In this document: piece by piece, positions 27,355 to 35,058 of the stretch | Layout: each line of letters opens with the position of its first letter | Numbering within the stretch: the first letter of the stretch is position 1 | DNA from: an uncultured Siphonobacter sp. | Lineage (GTDB): Bacteria > Bacteroidota > Bacteroidia > Cytophagales > Spirosomataceae | Reading direction: 5' to 3' | Assembly: GCA_913775095.1 (NCBI GenBank) | Contig: CAJYIW010000004.1 | Span: 248,001 to 312,000 of the forward strand | DNA: 64,000 bases | Notes under the pieces: model-generated | Database searches by the model: none | Told to the model about the DNA's origin: nothing | What the model saw: only the letters and a program-made list of their open reading frames with translations | Made by a program: the position numbers and the translations under genes

Positions 27355-28131
27355 TCAGGAGGCCATTTTTTTATTTTCCATGAATACTTTGGTCCGTCCC
27401 TTCTGCTTTGGTAACTCAATGATATGAAGGAAGTTCAACAGCTTCATGATCTGATACGAAGGATCAATTTCAAACCATTTGAAGGCAAAATTGGGTCGGT
27501 TGCCGTAAGTGTGGTGATTGTTGTGAAAGCCTTCGCCCATCATCAGAAAATCCACGGGCATCAGGTTCTTTGAAGTATCGTTTACCTTGAAAGTTGTATA
27601 CCCAATTTTATGAGCGAACCAGTTGATGATGGCTCCGTGAATGGGTGACATCAGGAAGTGTACGGGTAACAACAGGAACCATCCCCAGGAAGGTGCGAAG
27701 TAGATATAGAACAGGGTGTACAGGGTTCCCCAGGCCAGACGGGAAATTCGGCTGGACGCAAAATCATCAAAGGCTTTCCAGTCGGGAACATTCGCTGTAA
27801 ACTTTGGATCAACCGCCATGCGACGCTCCCGAACGGCGGAGTAAAATTTAGCCGTCTTCAGCATCATATCGAAAAGACCATTGCTGTACATCGGCGAATG
27901 GGGATCTTTCTCGGTGTCGGCATACGCATGGTGCATGCGGTGCATCACGCCGTACGCATAGGCACTCAGGTAGTTAGAGCCCTGAAAAATCCAGGTGAGT
28001 ACGAAGAATACCCGTTCCCAGCCCTTAGACATTTTAAAGGATTGGTGCGAGGCGTAACGGTGAAGGAAAACAGTCTGGAAAAACAAGGCTCCGTACCAGT
28101 GAATGGCAAAAAATATGAGAATAGCAGTCAT
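27355..28131 (-). CDS. Acyl-CoA/acyl-lipid delta-9-type fatty acid desaturase
   Basis: A 258-residue integral membrane di-iron enzyme that puts a double bond into acyl chains, adjusting membrane fluidity. The three histidine boxes are HRYASH (about 24-29), HRMHH (about 64-68) and HNNHH (about 201-205), with about four membrane helices between them. The length is that of small bacterial delta-9 desaturases. The next gene upstream on the same strand is the LytTR regulator (131-base gap), which might influence it; this is only proximity. It has its own terminator. Confidence 0.92.
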   Translation of the reverse strand: MTAILIFFAIHWYGALFFQTVFLHRYASHQSFKMSKGWERVFFVLTWIFQGSNYLSAYAYGVMHRMHHAYADTEKDPHSPMYSNGLFDMMLKTAKFYSAVRERRMAVDPKFTANVPDWKAFDDFASSRISRLAWGTLYTLFYIYFAPSWGWFLLLPVHFLMSPIHGAIINWFAHKIGYTTFKVNDTSKNLMPVDFLMMGEGFHNNHHTYGNRPNFAFKWFEIDPSYQIMKLLNFLHIIELPKQKGRTKVFMENKKMAS

Positions 28132-28261
28132 AGCTTTTGTTACTTTTTTTCGTAAATATTCGGTCAGGAGGCTTCTGAACCGAGGCTTTAGCGATGACTG
28201 GTTGAATTTAGGTACTGAATCGTAGCATTCTCTGACCGAATCGCAGGTGTAAAAAGCGGTG

Positions 28262-29008
28262 TCAGGAGTTAATCCATTCTTTGAAAGCCGTTACCCGGTC
28301 GCGGCTTACGAAAACCTCGTCCTCGTCGGGAGGGACCAGGTCCAGTTTCAGACGACCGTTCAAGTGGGGATGAATTTTATGAATGCTGTCAATGCAAATC
28401 AGACGGCTGCGACTGATGCGACTAAAGCGGCGGGGATCCAGCTGCTCGCTGAGTTCTTCCAGGGTTGCATCAATCAGTAATTTCTGCTGGTCGAAGGTGA
28501 TCACAAAACTAAGTTTGTCTTCGCTTTTGAAATACGCAATATCCTGCGTCTTCACCACGGCAAAGCCATTGCCTTTTCGGACCATAAACCGTTCTTTCGG
28601 CTCTGATTTGGTGGGTTGCGGCGTGGGTAACAAACCTTTTTTCAGTAATCGGTATGCCTGATTCTCGTACTTCTTCAGAGCCGCCCGCAACTCTTCGGGC
28701 TGAATGGGTTTCAGCAGGTAATCAATGCTGTTCTGCTTGAATGCCTGAATGGCATATTGATCGTATGCCGTCGTATAAATAATGGGAGCTTCGATGGGCA
28801 GACGCTCAAATAATTCAAAACTCTCCTGATCTTCCAGCTGAATATCCGAGAAAATCAAGTCCGGCTCGGGGTTGCTACTGAACCAGGCCACACACTTTTC
28901 CACGGAGGGTAATACTGCCATGACTTCGATGGAAGGATCTAGTTTTTCCAGTAAAAAGCGGAGTTTCTCCGCCGAAAAATATTCGTCTTCAATAATAACT
29001 ACTTTCAT
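28262..29008 (-). CDS. LytTR-family response regulator
   Basis: A 248-residue cytoplasmic transcription factor: receiver domain at 1-120 with acidic residues Glu7/Asp8, phospho-acceptor Asp55 (FSDIQL) and Lys104 (LKPIQP), then a LytTR DNA-binding domain at about 145-245 (GNGFAVVKTQDIAYFKSED, RRFSRISRSRLICIDSI). Its ATG overlaps the kinase stop by 4 bases, so the pair is translated together. The partner is the LytS-type kinase encoded at 29005. The target genes are unknown; the adjacent desaturase is one candidate. Confidence 0.93.
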   Translation of the reverse strand: MKVVIIEDEYFSAEKLRFLLEKLDPSIEVMAVLPSVEKCVAWFSSNPEPDLIFSDIQLEDQESFELFERLPIEAPIIYTTAYDQYAIQAFKQNSIDYLLKPIQPEELRAALKKYENQAYRLLKKGLLPTPQPTKSEPKERFMVRKGNGFAVVKTQDIAYFKSEDKLSFVITFDQQKLLIDATLEELSEQLDPRRFSRISRSRLICIDSIHKIHPHLNGRLKLDLVPPDEDEVFVSRDRVTAFKEWINS

Positions 29009-30036
29009 ACTTTTTCAGGGTAAATCAAGGGTAAGCCCACCCGGAATACCTGCGAATCGGGTTCTATAGTAATCGACTGCCCGGTCATGAACTGATAACG
29101 GGCCTGGAGGTTTTTCAATCCAATGCCGCTCGAATTCACCTTTCCGGTTCGGGTATGGATACTGTTGGTGACCCAGAGCGTGGAGCCTTCGGTATAAATG
29201 GAAAGCAGAAGCGGATGTTCTTCGGATATGTAATTATGCTTCACGGCGTTCTCCACCAGAAGCTGGATCGAAAGTGGCAATACCTGAGCCCGCTGGGTGT
29301 GGGAAAGCTCAATCCGGGCTTCAATCTTGTTATAAAACCGAACATTGAGGAGGAACAGATACGCTTCAACCACGGAAATTTCGGCGGACAAAGGCACCTG
29401 TTTTTCTTCGGTATGATCCAGCACATAGCGATAAACCTGAGCCAGTTTGCTGATGTACAAGTCCGCCAGAGCCGGGTCTTTATAAACCACCCCGCTAAGG
29501 ACACTCAGACTGTTGAAGAGAAAATGCGGGTCTAACTGCTTTTTAAGTCCTTCGAGCCGGGCCACGAGGTTTTCCTGCCGGAGTTTTTCCTGCTCCACCA
29601 GCGACTGCTTCCACTGATTAAACAGAAAGGCCCCTTCGTTAAAGGCCGTAAACAGCAGAGCCAGCAGGAAAGAGACGAAGGCATTCTGGATGATAACCCC
29701 CGGCGTGATTAATTCCGAAGCCACCAGCCGGCCATAGATCAGAATGCCACAGATCAGGCTGAGGGAGGAAAACAGAAAAATGCCGAGGACTTCATACACC
29801 AGGTGTTTGGTAATGCTGTGTTCCCAGGGGAACAGATAAAGCGTGAAGGCCTGAATGAGTTTGCTGCCTTCCCAGATGATATACGTGGTAAGGGTGGCCA
29901 CCAGGATGGAGAGCAAATGGGCCGTAGAACCCAATTGCATGGGAATGAAAAAGGTAGGAACGACGATACCGAAACTCAAGGCTCCGAGCAAAGCCGTCCA
30001 GCGGACCTGAAATCTATAGCGAAACTTTTCTGTCAA
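29005..30036 (-). CDS. LytS-type sensor histidine kinase
   Basis: A 343-residue inner-membrane kinase. Four hydrophobic helices (about 15-35, 41-58, 82-103, 115-137) form a sensor with little periplasmic sequence. A short coiled coil leads to the His_kinase (PF06580) motif LDPHFLFNSLSVL with His171, and a degenerate HATPase (QLLVENAVKHNY, GIGLKNLQARY) follows. The start is TTG at 30036; no in-frame ATG precedes it. A -7 box (TACCTTTG, 30062-30069) lies 26 bases upstream. It forms an operon with the LytTR regulator. The stimulus is unknown. Confidence 0.92.
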   Translation of the reverse strand: MTEKFRYRFQVRWTALLGALSFGIVVPTFFIPMQLGSTAHLLSILVATLTTYIIWEGSKLIQAFTLYLFPWEHSITKHLVYEVLGIFLFSSLSLICGILIYGRLVASELITPGVIIQNAFVSFLLALLFTAFNEGAFLFNQWKQSLVEQEKLRQENLVARLEGLKKQLDPHFLFNSLSVLSGVVYKDPALADLYISKLAQVYRYVLDHTEEKQVPLSAEISVVEAYLFLLNVRFYNKIEARIELSHTQRAQVLPLSIQLLVENAVKHNYISEEHPLLLSIYTEGSTLWVTNSIHTRTGKVNSSGIGLKNLQARYQFMTGQSITIEPDSQVFRVGLPLIYPEKV

Positions 30037-30061
30037 GGGAATGGCGTCAAGGATAATTCCT

Positions 30062-30069
30062 CAAAGGTA
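30062..30069 (-). promoter_or_regulatory. -7 box for the LytS/LytTR operon
   Basis: TACCTTTG on the minus strand matches TAnnTTTG; the first codon (TTG) of the kinase is 26 bases downstream, which supports that unusual start. Confidence 0.5.
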
Positions 30070-30168
30070 AGGGGTTGCCGCGGGTTTTAACCCATACCTA
30101 GAATCGGATCGCAGCCCCAAAGTACACGTCGTAGAAATGGAGTCTTCAATCCTTATTCCAGGAAATAG

Positions 30169-30371
30169 ATAACGAGTGGAGGTCATGTTATCGGCCATTA
30201 CGGGTCTAAAGCTGCATCAAAACAAACGCATGTAAAAGGAGCTACATATATACATTGGTATGTTTCGAGAGTTATGCGAACAATCTGAAGAATCCTTATC
30301 TGGCTTTACAAGCATTTAAGAAAGCTGGTTGGAAAGATTTGCAAGGAAAGACACAATTTAGATTCGCTTAG
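30169..30371 (+). pseudogene. Frameshifted remnant of an unrecognised gene
   Basis: Two overlapping plus-strand frames read like one protein broken by a frameshift near 30260. The first gives GGHVIGHYGSKAASKQTHVK then GATYIHWYV; the second gives FESYANNLKNPYLALQAFKK then AGWKDLQGKTQFRFA and a stop at 30369-30371. A stop also closes the first frame at 30166. I do not recognise the family. It marks the left edge of the AT-rich accessory patch. Confidence 0.4.
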
Positions 30372-30458
30372 TCTTCAGGTAGTGACCTGAAAGCCTCAAA
30401 CAGCAGGACAGTGAAGTGGATAAATAGGACAGAATTAAGTATTTTAACTTAAAAAAAA

Positions 30459-30466
30459 TATCTTTG
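30459..30466 (+). promoter_or_regulatory. -7 promoter box before a 36-codon ORF
   Basis: TATCTTTG matches TAnnTTTG. The predicted transcript would start near 30473, 18 bases before the ATG at 30491. Confidence 0.4.
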
Positions 30467-30490
30467 TAAGAATGGTCACACATTTCAGCT

Positions 30491-30601
30491 ATGCTGTTTA
30501 ACCCGATGTGCATATCTTATTTAGCAAAAATAATAGATTGTATATACTGTGATAAAAGTAACTTAAAAGAAGTATCTGACGCTTTCTTAAGAAAGTGTTA
30601 G
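30491..30601 (+). CDS. Short cysteine-containing ORF (36 residues), unrecognised
   Basis: ATG at 30491 to TAG at 30599 encodes MLFNPMCISYLAKIIDCIYC and then DKSNLKEVSDAFLRKC, a 36-residue peptide with four Cys and a mixed hydrophobic/charged pattern. A good -7 box stands the right distance upstream, which is the main reason to list it. Codon use is AT-rich like the surrounding patch. No homologue is known to me; it could be a chance ORF. Confidence 0.3.
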   Translation: MLFNPMCISYLAKIIDCIYCDKSNLKEVSDAFLRKC

Positions 30602-30938
30602 CCTAAAATCAATTTTTTAAATCCGCAAAAGATCACTATAATGTAACCTAAGAAAAGGAGATAATATTTCAGTGTATGGTAATTCTACAAAACTTCTAGT
30701 GTTGATATTATTGACATTATCAATTACAGCATAAGTTCTACAAATTACTTCACAGCGGCGAACCAGCGGGAAATACACTGATTTATATACTGAAAAGTGA
30801 TTATCCTCATTGTTTTTCTACGCTTATATAATCGTAGTATGTATAATCAAAGACTTGGAAGATTGCAAATGATATTTCACGGATCTTTTTATATAATACT
30901 GAAACAGAAATTTAAAAGAGATGAAAATTAAAGCATGA
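30602..30938. other. AT-rich gene debris
   Basis: No intact gene is visible. At about 30677-30739 a GTG-started 20-codon stretch preceded by AGGAG looks like a signal peptide (KLLVLILLTLSITA) that stops at once, suggesting another decayed gene. Confidence 0.35.
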
Positions 30939-31319
30939 TTACTGCTTTTTTATACTCTTTGAATCCTTTAACATTTGAGTTGCATCAATGTGTAAGGAAT
31001 CTATGAACTTGTTGTTTTTTATTAATTCGTTTTGAATTGAAGCATATATCTCTTTTGGTATGTCATTTCTCTTGAAATCTTTTTCACTTAATTTTAAAAC
31101 TAAGTGATTATTTTCAACGACGGTGTTCTCCTTAACTAGCTTGGCTAGTTTTTCTAACATCATGTTTTGTTCAGAGGTTCTTTGATTAGCGGGTGTTTTA
31201 TGTGCTTTATCGTAGTCTGAAGAAGAGTACTTGGTGCCTGTGGTTTTTATTTTGGAGTTACTACTATTACAGGAACCCATCAAGCCGAAGGCTATTGATA
31301 GGATGATTAGCTTTTTCAT
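30939..31319 (-). CDS. Small lipoprotein of unknown function
   Basis: 126 residues with a lipoprotein signal (MKKLIILSIAFGLMGSC, Cys17). The rest is hydrophilic, Lys/Asn-rich and probably helical (TSEQNMMLEKLAKLVKEN, EIYASIQNELIKNNKFID). Codon use is AT-rich, unlike the flanking core genes. It lies 36 bases after the stop of the broken gene at 31356 on the same strand, so the two may once have been an operon. No family was recognised. Confidence 0.65.
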   Translation of the reverse strand: MKKLIILSIAFGLMGSCNSSNSKIKTTGTKYSSSDYDKAHKTPANQRTSEQNMMLEKLAKLVKENTVVENNHLVLKLSEKDFKRNDIPKEIYASIQNELIKNNKFIDSLHIDATQMLKDSKSIKKQ

Positions 31320-31355
31320 GCCTATAGAATTTAATGTTTTATATTTAAATAATCA

Positions 31356-31951
31356 TTAGATTAATTTGCTGTCCCAATGACAGTATCCTCCGTTAGAATC
31401 CGATGTTTGAAAGCTTAAATCGGCTTGAGTATTTGAAAATGCTAAATTGAAATCAATATACGTTGTTCCTAATATAAATCCGATCTCTGTTTTGTATTGC
31501 CATTGAGGTGGACCAGCATGTAATCTAACTCCGCAAGTAAATATAGGTAGCCATGCTGCTTTAGCCTGACAGTTAAATCTAACATGTTTTACATCAAGAG
31601 GAAAATGGAAGAAGGTTTCTCTTACAGATTGATCGTCTGTAGAAAGATTACCACTGGGGCCAGGTCCCCTGAATTCAGCCATAGCAGCTTGATTTGGTGA
31701 ATCAAGCTTGGATAGATCAAGCAATTTTAGTTCATGATTATCATCTTCCTTTATCTCTTTTAGATACTGATTAGTTTGATCAATTATTTCTTTGTAAGTC
31801 GCTTCAGAAATACCTAATTTAGATGCCTCCCTTTCAGAAATATTTATTTCGTACTGATTTTATTCAAGGTTTAGATGCTTAAGAATTTCTTTTGCAATTT
31901 CTGCATTGTTTTCAATTTCTAAATAGGTTTTATGTAAGTTATCTAACTAGA
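31356..31951 (-). pseudogene. Broken gene encoding an unrecognised protein, internal TAA
   Basis: One minus-strand frame is open from about 31951 to the stop at 31356 except for a TAA at 31860-31862. Before it the frame reads TYLEIENNAEIAKEILKHLN; after it, SEREASKLGISEATYKEI, NQYLKEIKEDDNHELKL, then AEFRGPGPSGNLSTDD and a C-terminal half with CQAKAAWLPIFTCGVRLHAG and GYCHWDSKLI. No ATG opens either part; the first usable alternative start is TTG 31724. This points to a decayed gene. The C-terminal half may be an exported or beta-rich domain. No family was recognised. Confidence 0.5.
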
Positions 31952-31962
31952 TAACTTACATA
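31931..31962. repeat. Perfect 32-bp palindrome
   Basis: TATGTAAGTTATCTA (31931-31945), two bases, then its exact complement (31948-31962). A T-run starts ten bases later. It may be a terminator, a protein-binding site or the end of a mobile element. Confidence 0.75.
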
Positions 31963-32008
31963 AAGATATGGCTTTTTTTTTATATTTCAATAATTTATAT
32001 AACTTTAT

Positions 32009-32200
32009 CCGTTGTGCGGATTGATTTCATAAGAACCTACTGACGATCAGCGAGGTATTATGATTGGAGTATCTAGAAAATAACTAAATCCGTTGATAGC
32101 TGTTACTGGTTCGTTTACAATGTCCACATGATTAAAAATATATGGCTAGTTATCAGTTAATTATGTAGTGTGTTAAGTCATCATTTAATCCGCACAACGG
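32009..32200. repeat. 192-bp segment bounded by 14-bp inverted repeats
   Basis: CCGTTGTGCGGATT at 32009-32022 and its exact complement AATCCGCACAACGG at 32187-32200 bound a non-coding AT-rich segment. This is the layout of a MITE or other small non-autonomous element, but no clear target-site duplication is visible. The left repeat itself is partly palindromic (ATCCG...CGGAT). Confidence 0.45.
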
Positions 32201-32275
32201 GTTGTACGTATCTAACTCTAGGAGACTGTTTTGACGCTTGTACAGCCACAGTAAGCCTAGCAAACTTTCAAAAAT

Positions 32276-32626
32276 ATGGCAAATAGATATTCGACAGGTC
32301 AAGTAATTTCTTTCATAGGTATGTCAATGGCATTTAGTATAATAATATTGAACATACTATTACCATATAAATTTCAAGATGGTATACGTACCTATGCAAT
32401 AGTTTGTGGTTTGTTTGTGTTAATAGGGTTAGTATTTGCTATAATATCGCCAAAGCATAGGAAAATATTTATATTTATTAATGGTTCTGCAAAAATCAAG
32501 GTTTTGTACGCTCTGTATTTCCTATTTGCATTATTTTCAGTATGTTTTATCCTGTATAGAGCACATTACGTTGCACCTAAAAAAGCACGTGCTCTTTTAG
32601 AGGAGTTTGAAAGGACGCATCGATAA
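32276..32626 (+). CDS. Small membrane protein of unknown function
   Basis: 116 residues with three predicted helices (about 9-31, 41-59 and 77-97) and a charged C-terminus (KKARALLEEFERTHR). ATG at 32276; codon use is AT-rich like the accessory patch. It stands alone between the inverted-repeat segment and a strong terminator. No family was recognised; a membrane role is the only inference. Confidence 0.6.
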   Translation: MANRYSTGQVISFIGMSMAFSIIILNILLPYKFQDGIRTYAIVCGLFVLIGLVFAIISPKHRKIFIFINGSAKIKVLYALYFLFALFSVCFILYRAHYVAPKKARALLEEFERTHR

Positions 32627-32627
32627 T

Positions 32628-32674
32628 AAAAAAGACCGAGCATTACTGATTAGTAAATGTTCGGTCTTTTTTAT
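32628..32674 (+). terminator. Intrinsic terminator
   Basis: AAAAAAGACCGA (about 32628-32639) pairs with TCGGTCTTTTTT (about 32661-32672), with further pairing inside the loop, directly after the small membrane protein gene. Confidence 0.85.
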
Positions 32675-32853
32675 TATATTAAATCGGTATACATAGAAAT
32701 ACCTAATTAGGCATCTTATTCCTGCAAAAGCTCTTCCGCAGGAATAAGAGTTAGTCAAAGGTAAAAGGTCGCGTTCAGTTTTTACTGATAATGAGGATCA
32801 GATCACAGAGGAGCGGGCTGCAAAAAGAATTTAAAAATAAATGAAAAAATATT

Positions 32854-32871
32854 TTGTACTAAATGGTACAA
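32854..32871. promoter_or_regulatory. TetR operator 1 (TTGTAC-N6-GTACAA)
   Basis: The perfect 18-bp dyad TTGTACTAAATGGTACAA overlaps the likely -33 TTG element of the tetR promoter (-7 box TACCTTTG at 32877-32884, 20 bases away). The same dyad occurs before the OsmC gene. Autorepression is the natural reading. Confidence 0.8.
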
Positions 32872-32876
32872 TATTA

Positions 32877-32884
32877 TACCTTTG
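32877..32884 (+). promoter_or_regulatory. -7 box of the tetR promoter
   Basis: TACCTTTG, 20 bases after a TTG (32854-32856), matches the Bacteroidota promoter layout. It lies inside the longer, upstream reading frame, showing that translation must start further down, at 32910. Confidence 0.65.
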
Positions 32885-32909
32885 TAGAGTAGAGCAAAAC
32901 AAACAGGAA

Positions 32910-33494
32910 ATGGCAGGCAGACCCAAAACATACGATGAAGACACGGCCCTTGATGAGGCGGTGCGTGTGTTTTGGGAAAAGGGCTATACCAATGCCTCGG
33001 CGGACGATCTGCTCAAAGCTATGGGTATCGGGAAAGGCAGCTTTTATCTGGCTTTCAGGGGCGGTAAGCAGGAGCTTTTCGAAAAGTCCATGAAACGCGT
33101 GGTCGAACAGAATTTCACGGAGCTGAGAAATGCCGTAGCCACGTGTGAGGACCCGGTGCAACTGATCAGGGATTTCTTCCTGGGTTTAACCGGAACGCAG
33201 TCGCCCATCGGTAACAAAGGCTGTTATTTTGGAAATGCTCTGGTGCAGATCAGCGAAAGTGATGCGGGCCTGAAGTTACTGGCCTCTCAATATCTGAAGG
33301 TGCTGGAAAGCATTTTCGAAGAAGCCATGCAGCGAGGGAAGGAAAAGGGTTTACTAAAATCAGAATTAGCTCCGCCGGTGCTGGCTTCGTATCTGATCAA
33401 TTTGTGGAATGGGATTAATGTTACCCGGCGGATGGAACAGAATTCGGACCGACTCACTGAACTTTTAAAATTGAATCTGGCCGTAATCGAGTAA
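32910..33494 (+). CDS. TetR/AcrR-family repressor
   Basis: A 194-residue DNA-binding regulator. The ATG at 32910 (MAGRPKTYDEDTALDEAVRV) is chosen because the operator and promoter lie within the longer frame that begins at 32841. The N-terminal helix-turn-helix covers about residues 10-55 (FWEKGYTNASADDLLKAMGI, then GKGSFYLAF); the C-terminal ligand domain has GNKGCYFGNALVQIS with a Cys that could sense oxidants or electrophiles. It is followed at 33567 by an OsmC peroxidase gene whose promoter region carries the identical operator half-sites, so it probably controls itself and that gene. The inducer is unknown. Confidence 0.9.
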   Translation: MAGRPKTYDEDTALDEAVRVFWEKGYTNASADDLLKAMGIGKGSFYLAFRGGKQELFEKSMKRVVEQNFTELRNAVATCEDPVQLIRDFFLGLTGTQSPIGNKGCYFGNALVQISESDAGLKLLASQYLKVLESIFEEAMQRGKEKGLLKSELAPPVLASYLINLWNGINVTRRMEQNSDRLTELLKLNLAVIE

Positions 33495-33510
33495 ATTTTT
33501 TTAATCAATA

Positions 33511-33528
33511 TTGTACTATTTGGTACAA
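33511..33528. promoter_or_regulatory. TetR operator 2 (TTGTAC-N6-GTACAA)
   Basis: TTGTACTATTTGGTACAA, the same half-sites and spacing as at 32854-32871 with only the central bases differing, 39 bases before the OsmC start codon. Confidence 0.8.
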
Positions 33529-33566
33529 AATAAGTCTAATCAATTTATTACTAAAACAACACAATC

Positions 33567-33980
33567 ATGAAACGCAAGGCTACTGCCGTTTGGAACGGAG
33601 ACATCAAATCAGGTTCGGGTCATTTAACGACCCAGAGTACGACGCTTAATAAAACTCAGTATTCGTTCAACAGCCGTTTTGCGGAAGGCGTAGGAACGAA
33701 TCCCGAAGAGTTGCTGGCCGCCGCTCATGCCGGCTGTTTCACGATGAAACTGGATCTGGATTTAACGCAGGCGGGCTATACCGTAGAATCGCTGGAGACG
33801 GAATCAGTCATCACGCTCGACAACGGCAAAATTACGTTATCCGAGTTAACCCTTCAGGCAAAAGTACCCGGCATCACGGAAGAGGAATTTCAGAAAATTG
33901 CATCCGGAGCCGAAAAAACCTGTCCCGTGAGTGGAGCCTTCAGCTTTGAGATTAAACTGAATGCTACTCTGCTGGCGTAA
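33567..33980 (+). CDS. OsmC-family peroxidase
   Basis: A 137-residue cytoplasmic thiol peroxidase expected to reduce organic hydroperoxides. The two conserved cysteines are Cys57 (LLAAAHAGCFTM) and Cys119 (EKTCPVSGAF); GTNPEELLAAAHAGC is diagnostic of the OsmC subgroup. The length is normal. It is probably repressed by the TetR protein encoded just upstream through the dyad at 33511-33528. A strong terminator follows. Confidence 0.92.
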   Translation: MKRKATAVWNGDIKSGSGHLTTQSTTLNKTQYSFNSRFAEGVGTNPEELLAAAHAGCFTMKLDLDLTQAGYTVESLETESVITLDNGKITLSELTLQAKVPGITEEEFQKIASGAEKTCPVSGAFSFEIKLNATLLA

Positions 33981-34000
33981 GCAGACCTTTGATCCCGTAA

Positions 34001-34035
34001 AAAAGCTCACGGAACCGATCGTTCCGTGAGCTTTT
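34001..34035. terminator. Bidirectional intrinsic terminator
   Basis: The 15-bp perfect stem AAAAGCTCACGGAAC (34001-34015) pairs with 34021-34035 around a 5-base loop, between the convergent OsmC and repeat-protein genes. Confidence 0.88.
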
Positions 34036-34086
34036 GGTTGACTGACGGTTACCCGTACGAATCTTCTGATGTAGTAAAGTTTCACA

Positions 34087-34950
34087 TTATAAGTCAAGAA
34101 CCTGTAGTTCACGTAGCTCAGTTGTTAATTCCTGTACTGATTTCCTTTGATCTTTCTTTAACAAACGACGCAGGTAGCGAGCCTTCGGACGACTGAATTT
34201 CTGCTTGTTTTCTTTAAAGAATTTTTTTGCTGACATCGCCTTAATGCCCGTGGCCATTGCCTGATAGTCCTCCGTTTGATTAAAAAACAGATCGCTCAGC
34301 AGGTAATAATAACTGACCTGATAATCCGCCTCCTGTTGTTTTCTGACCAAACGCTGATTAATAAAGGCCGTATGAATTCGTCTGGCATGAGGAAGATTGC
34401 TCCGTAAATCAGGGTTGTTCCCGTGAGAGTGGGTTACCCAGTTACCGTTAACAACGGAATACGTTCCATTGGAATGAATAACTGTATTTCCATTCACGAT
34501 CGAATACGTTCCATTGGAATGGATAATCATGTTTCCATTTTTCGTGGAAGAAGTGCCATCGGATTGAATAATGGTATTCCCGTTGATGATGGAAGTTTTT
34601 CCGTCTGAATGAGTAATGACAGAACCGTTCCGAACGGAGTGTGTACCGTCGGAATTTACCTGAATATTTCCATGTATAATCGAATGGGTTCCATTCGAAT
34701 TGACGATGACATTGCCATGCTTCACGGAGTGGGTTCCGTCCGGATTAACCGTAACATTCCCGTGCTGAACGGAATGCGTACCATTGGGATTAACAATGAT
34801 ATTCCCATGAATAACCGAATGGCTTCCATTGGGATTAACGATCACGTTTCCGTGCTGAACAGAATGCGTACCGTCCGGATTAACGATAACCTGCTGAGCC
34901 TGTAAACTCCCCACGGTCAGTGTACTCAGCAGGATCCATACGTATTTCAT
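34087..34950 (-). CDS. Exported protein with ten 15-residue tandem repeats
   Basis: 287 residues. Signal peptide MKYVWILLSTLTVGSLQAQ. Residues 21-170 are ten repeats of exactly 15 residues, of the form VIVNPDGTHSVQHGN, the first six close to identical and later ones drifting (for example TVIHSNGTYSVVNGN); an eleventh is degenerate. The spacing suggests a beta-solenoid with one short strand (VIV) and a second (HSV) per coil. A basic, Lys/Arg-rich helical C-terminus (about 190-287, KQKFSRPKARYLRRLLKKDQR) could attach it to an anionic surface. It is monocistronic. The function is unknown; an adhesin, surface-layer or matrix role is only a guess. Confidence 0.8.
   Translation of the reverse strand: MKYVWILLSTLTVGSLQAQQVIVNPDGTHSVQHGNVIVNPNGSHSVIHGNIIVNPNGTHSVQHGNVTVNPDGTHSVKHGNVIVNSNGTHSIIHGNIQVNSDGTHSVRNGSVITHSDGKTSIINGNTIIQSDGTSSTKNGNMIIHSNGTYSIVNGNTVIHSNGTYSVVNGNWVTHSHGNNPDLRSNLPHARRIHTAFINQRLVRKQQEADYQVSYYYLLSDLFFNQTEDYQAMATGIKAMSAKKFFKENKQKFSRPKARYLRRLLKKDQRKSVQELTTELRELQVLDL
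34441..34890 (-). repeat. 45-bp coding tandem repeat array (10 units)
   Basis: The DNA of the ten 15-codon units varies in wobble positions but keeps reading frame and unit length, so selection acts on the protein repeat. The array generates long spurious open frames on the opposite strand. Confidence 0.85.
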
Positions 34951-35058
34951 AGCCTGATTGATCGAATGAGTAAGGAAAGATACAGCCAGGTAACTGAGGC
35001 TGGCTGTTAATATTTCCTAATTAACACCGGGAGCTTACTTAAGGCCAGTCGTCCATCG

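Noticed and set aside
26964-27419. Minus-strand ORF overlapping the sigma factor and desaturase ends
   Set aside because: It is in a different frame from the sigma factor and has no recognisable domain; it also crosses a terminator.
32841-32909. Upstream start for the TetR protein
   Set aside because: The operator and promoter box lie within this stretch, so it is not translated.
34441-34890. Regular repeats resembling a CRISPR array
   Set aside because: Units are contiguous 45-bp coding repeats with no spacers, and the protein frame is conserved.
34423-34905. Long plus-strand open frames opposite the repeat protein
   Set aside because: They arise from the 45-bp tandem repeat on the minus strand; composition is unlike real protein and there is no start context.
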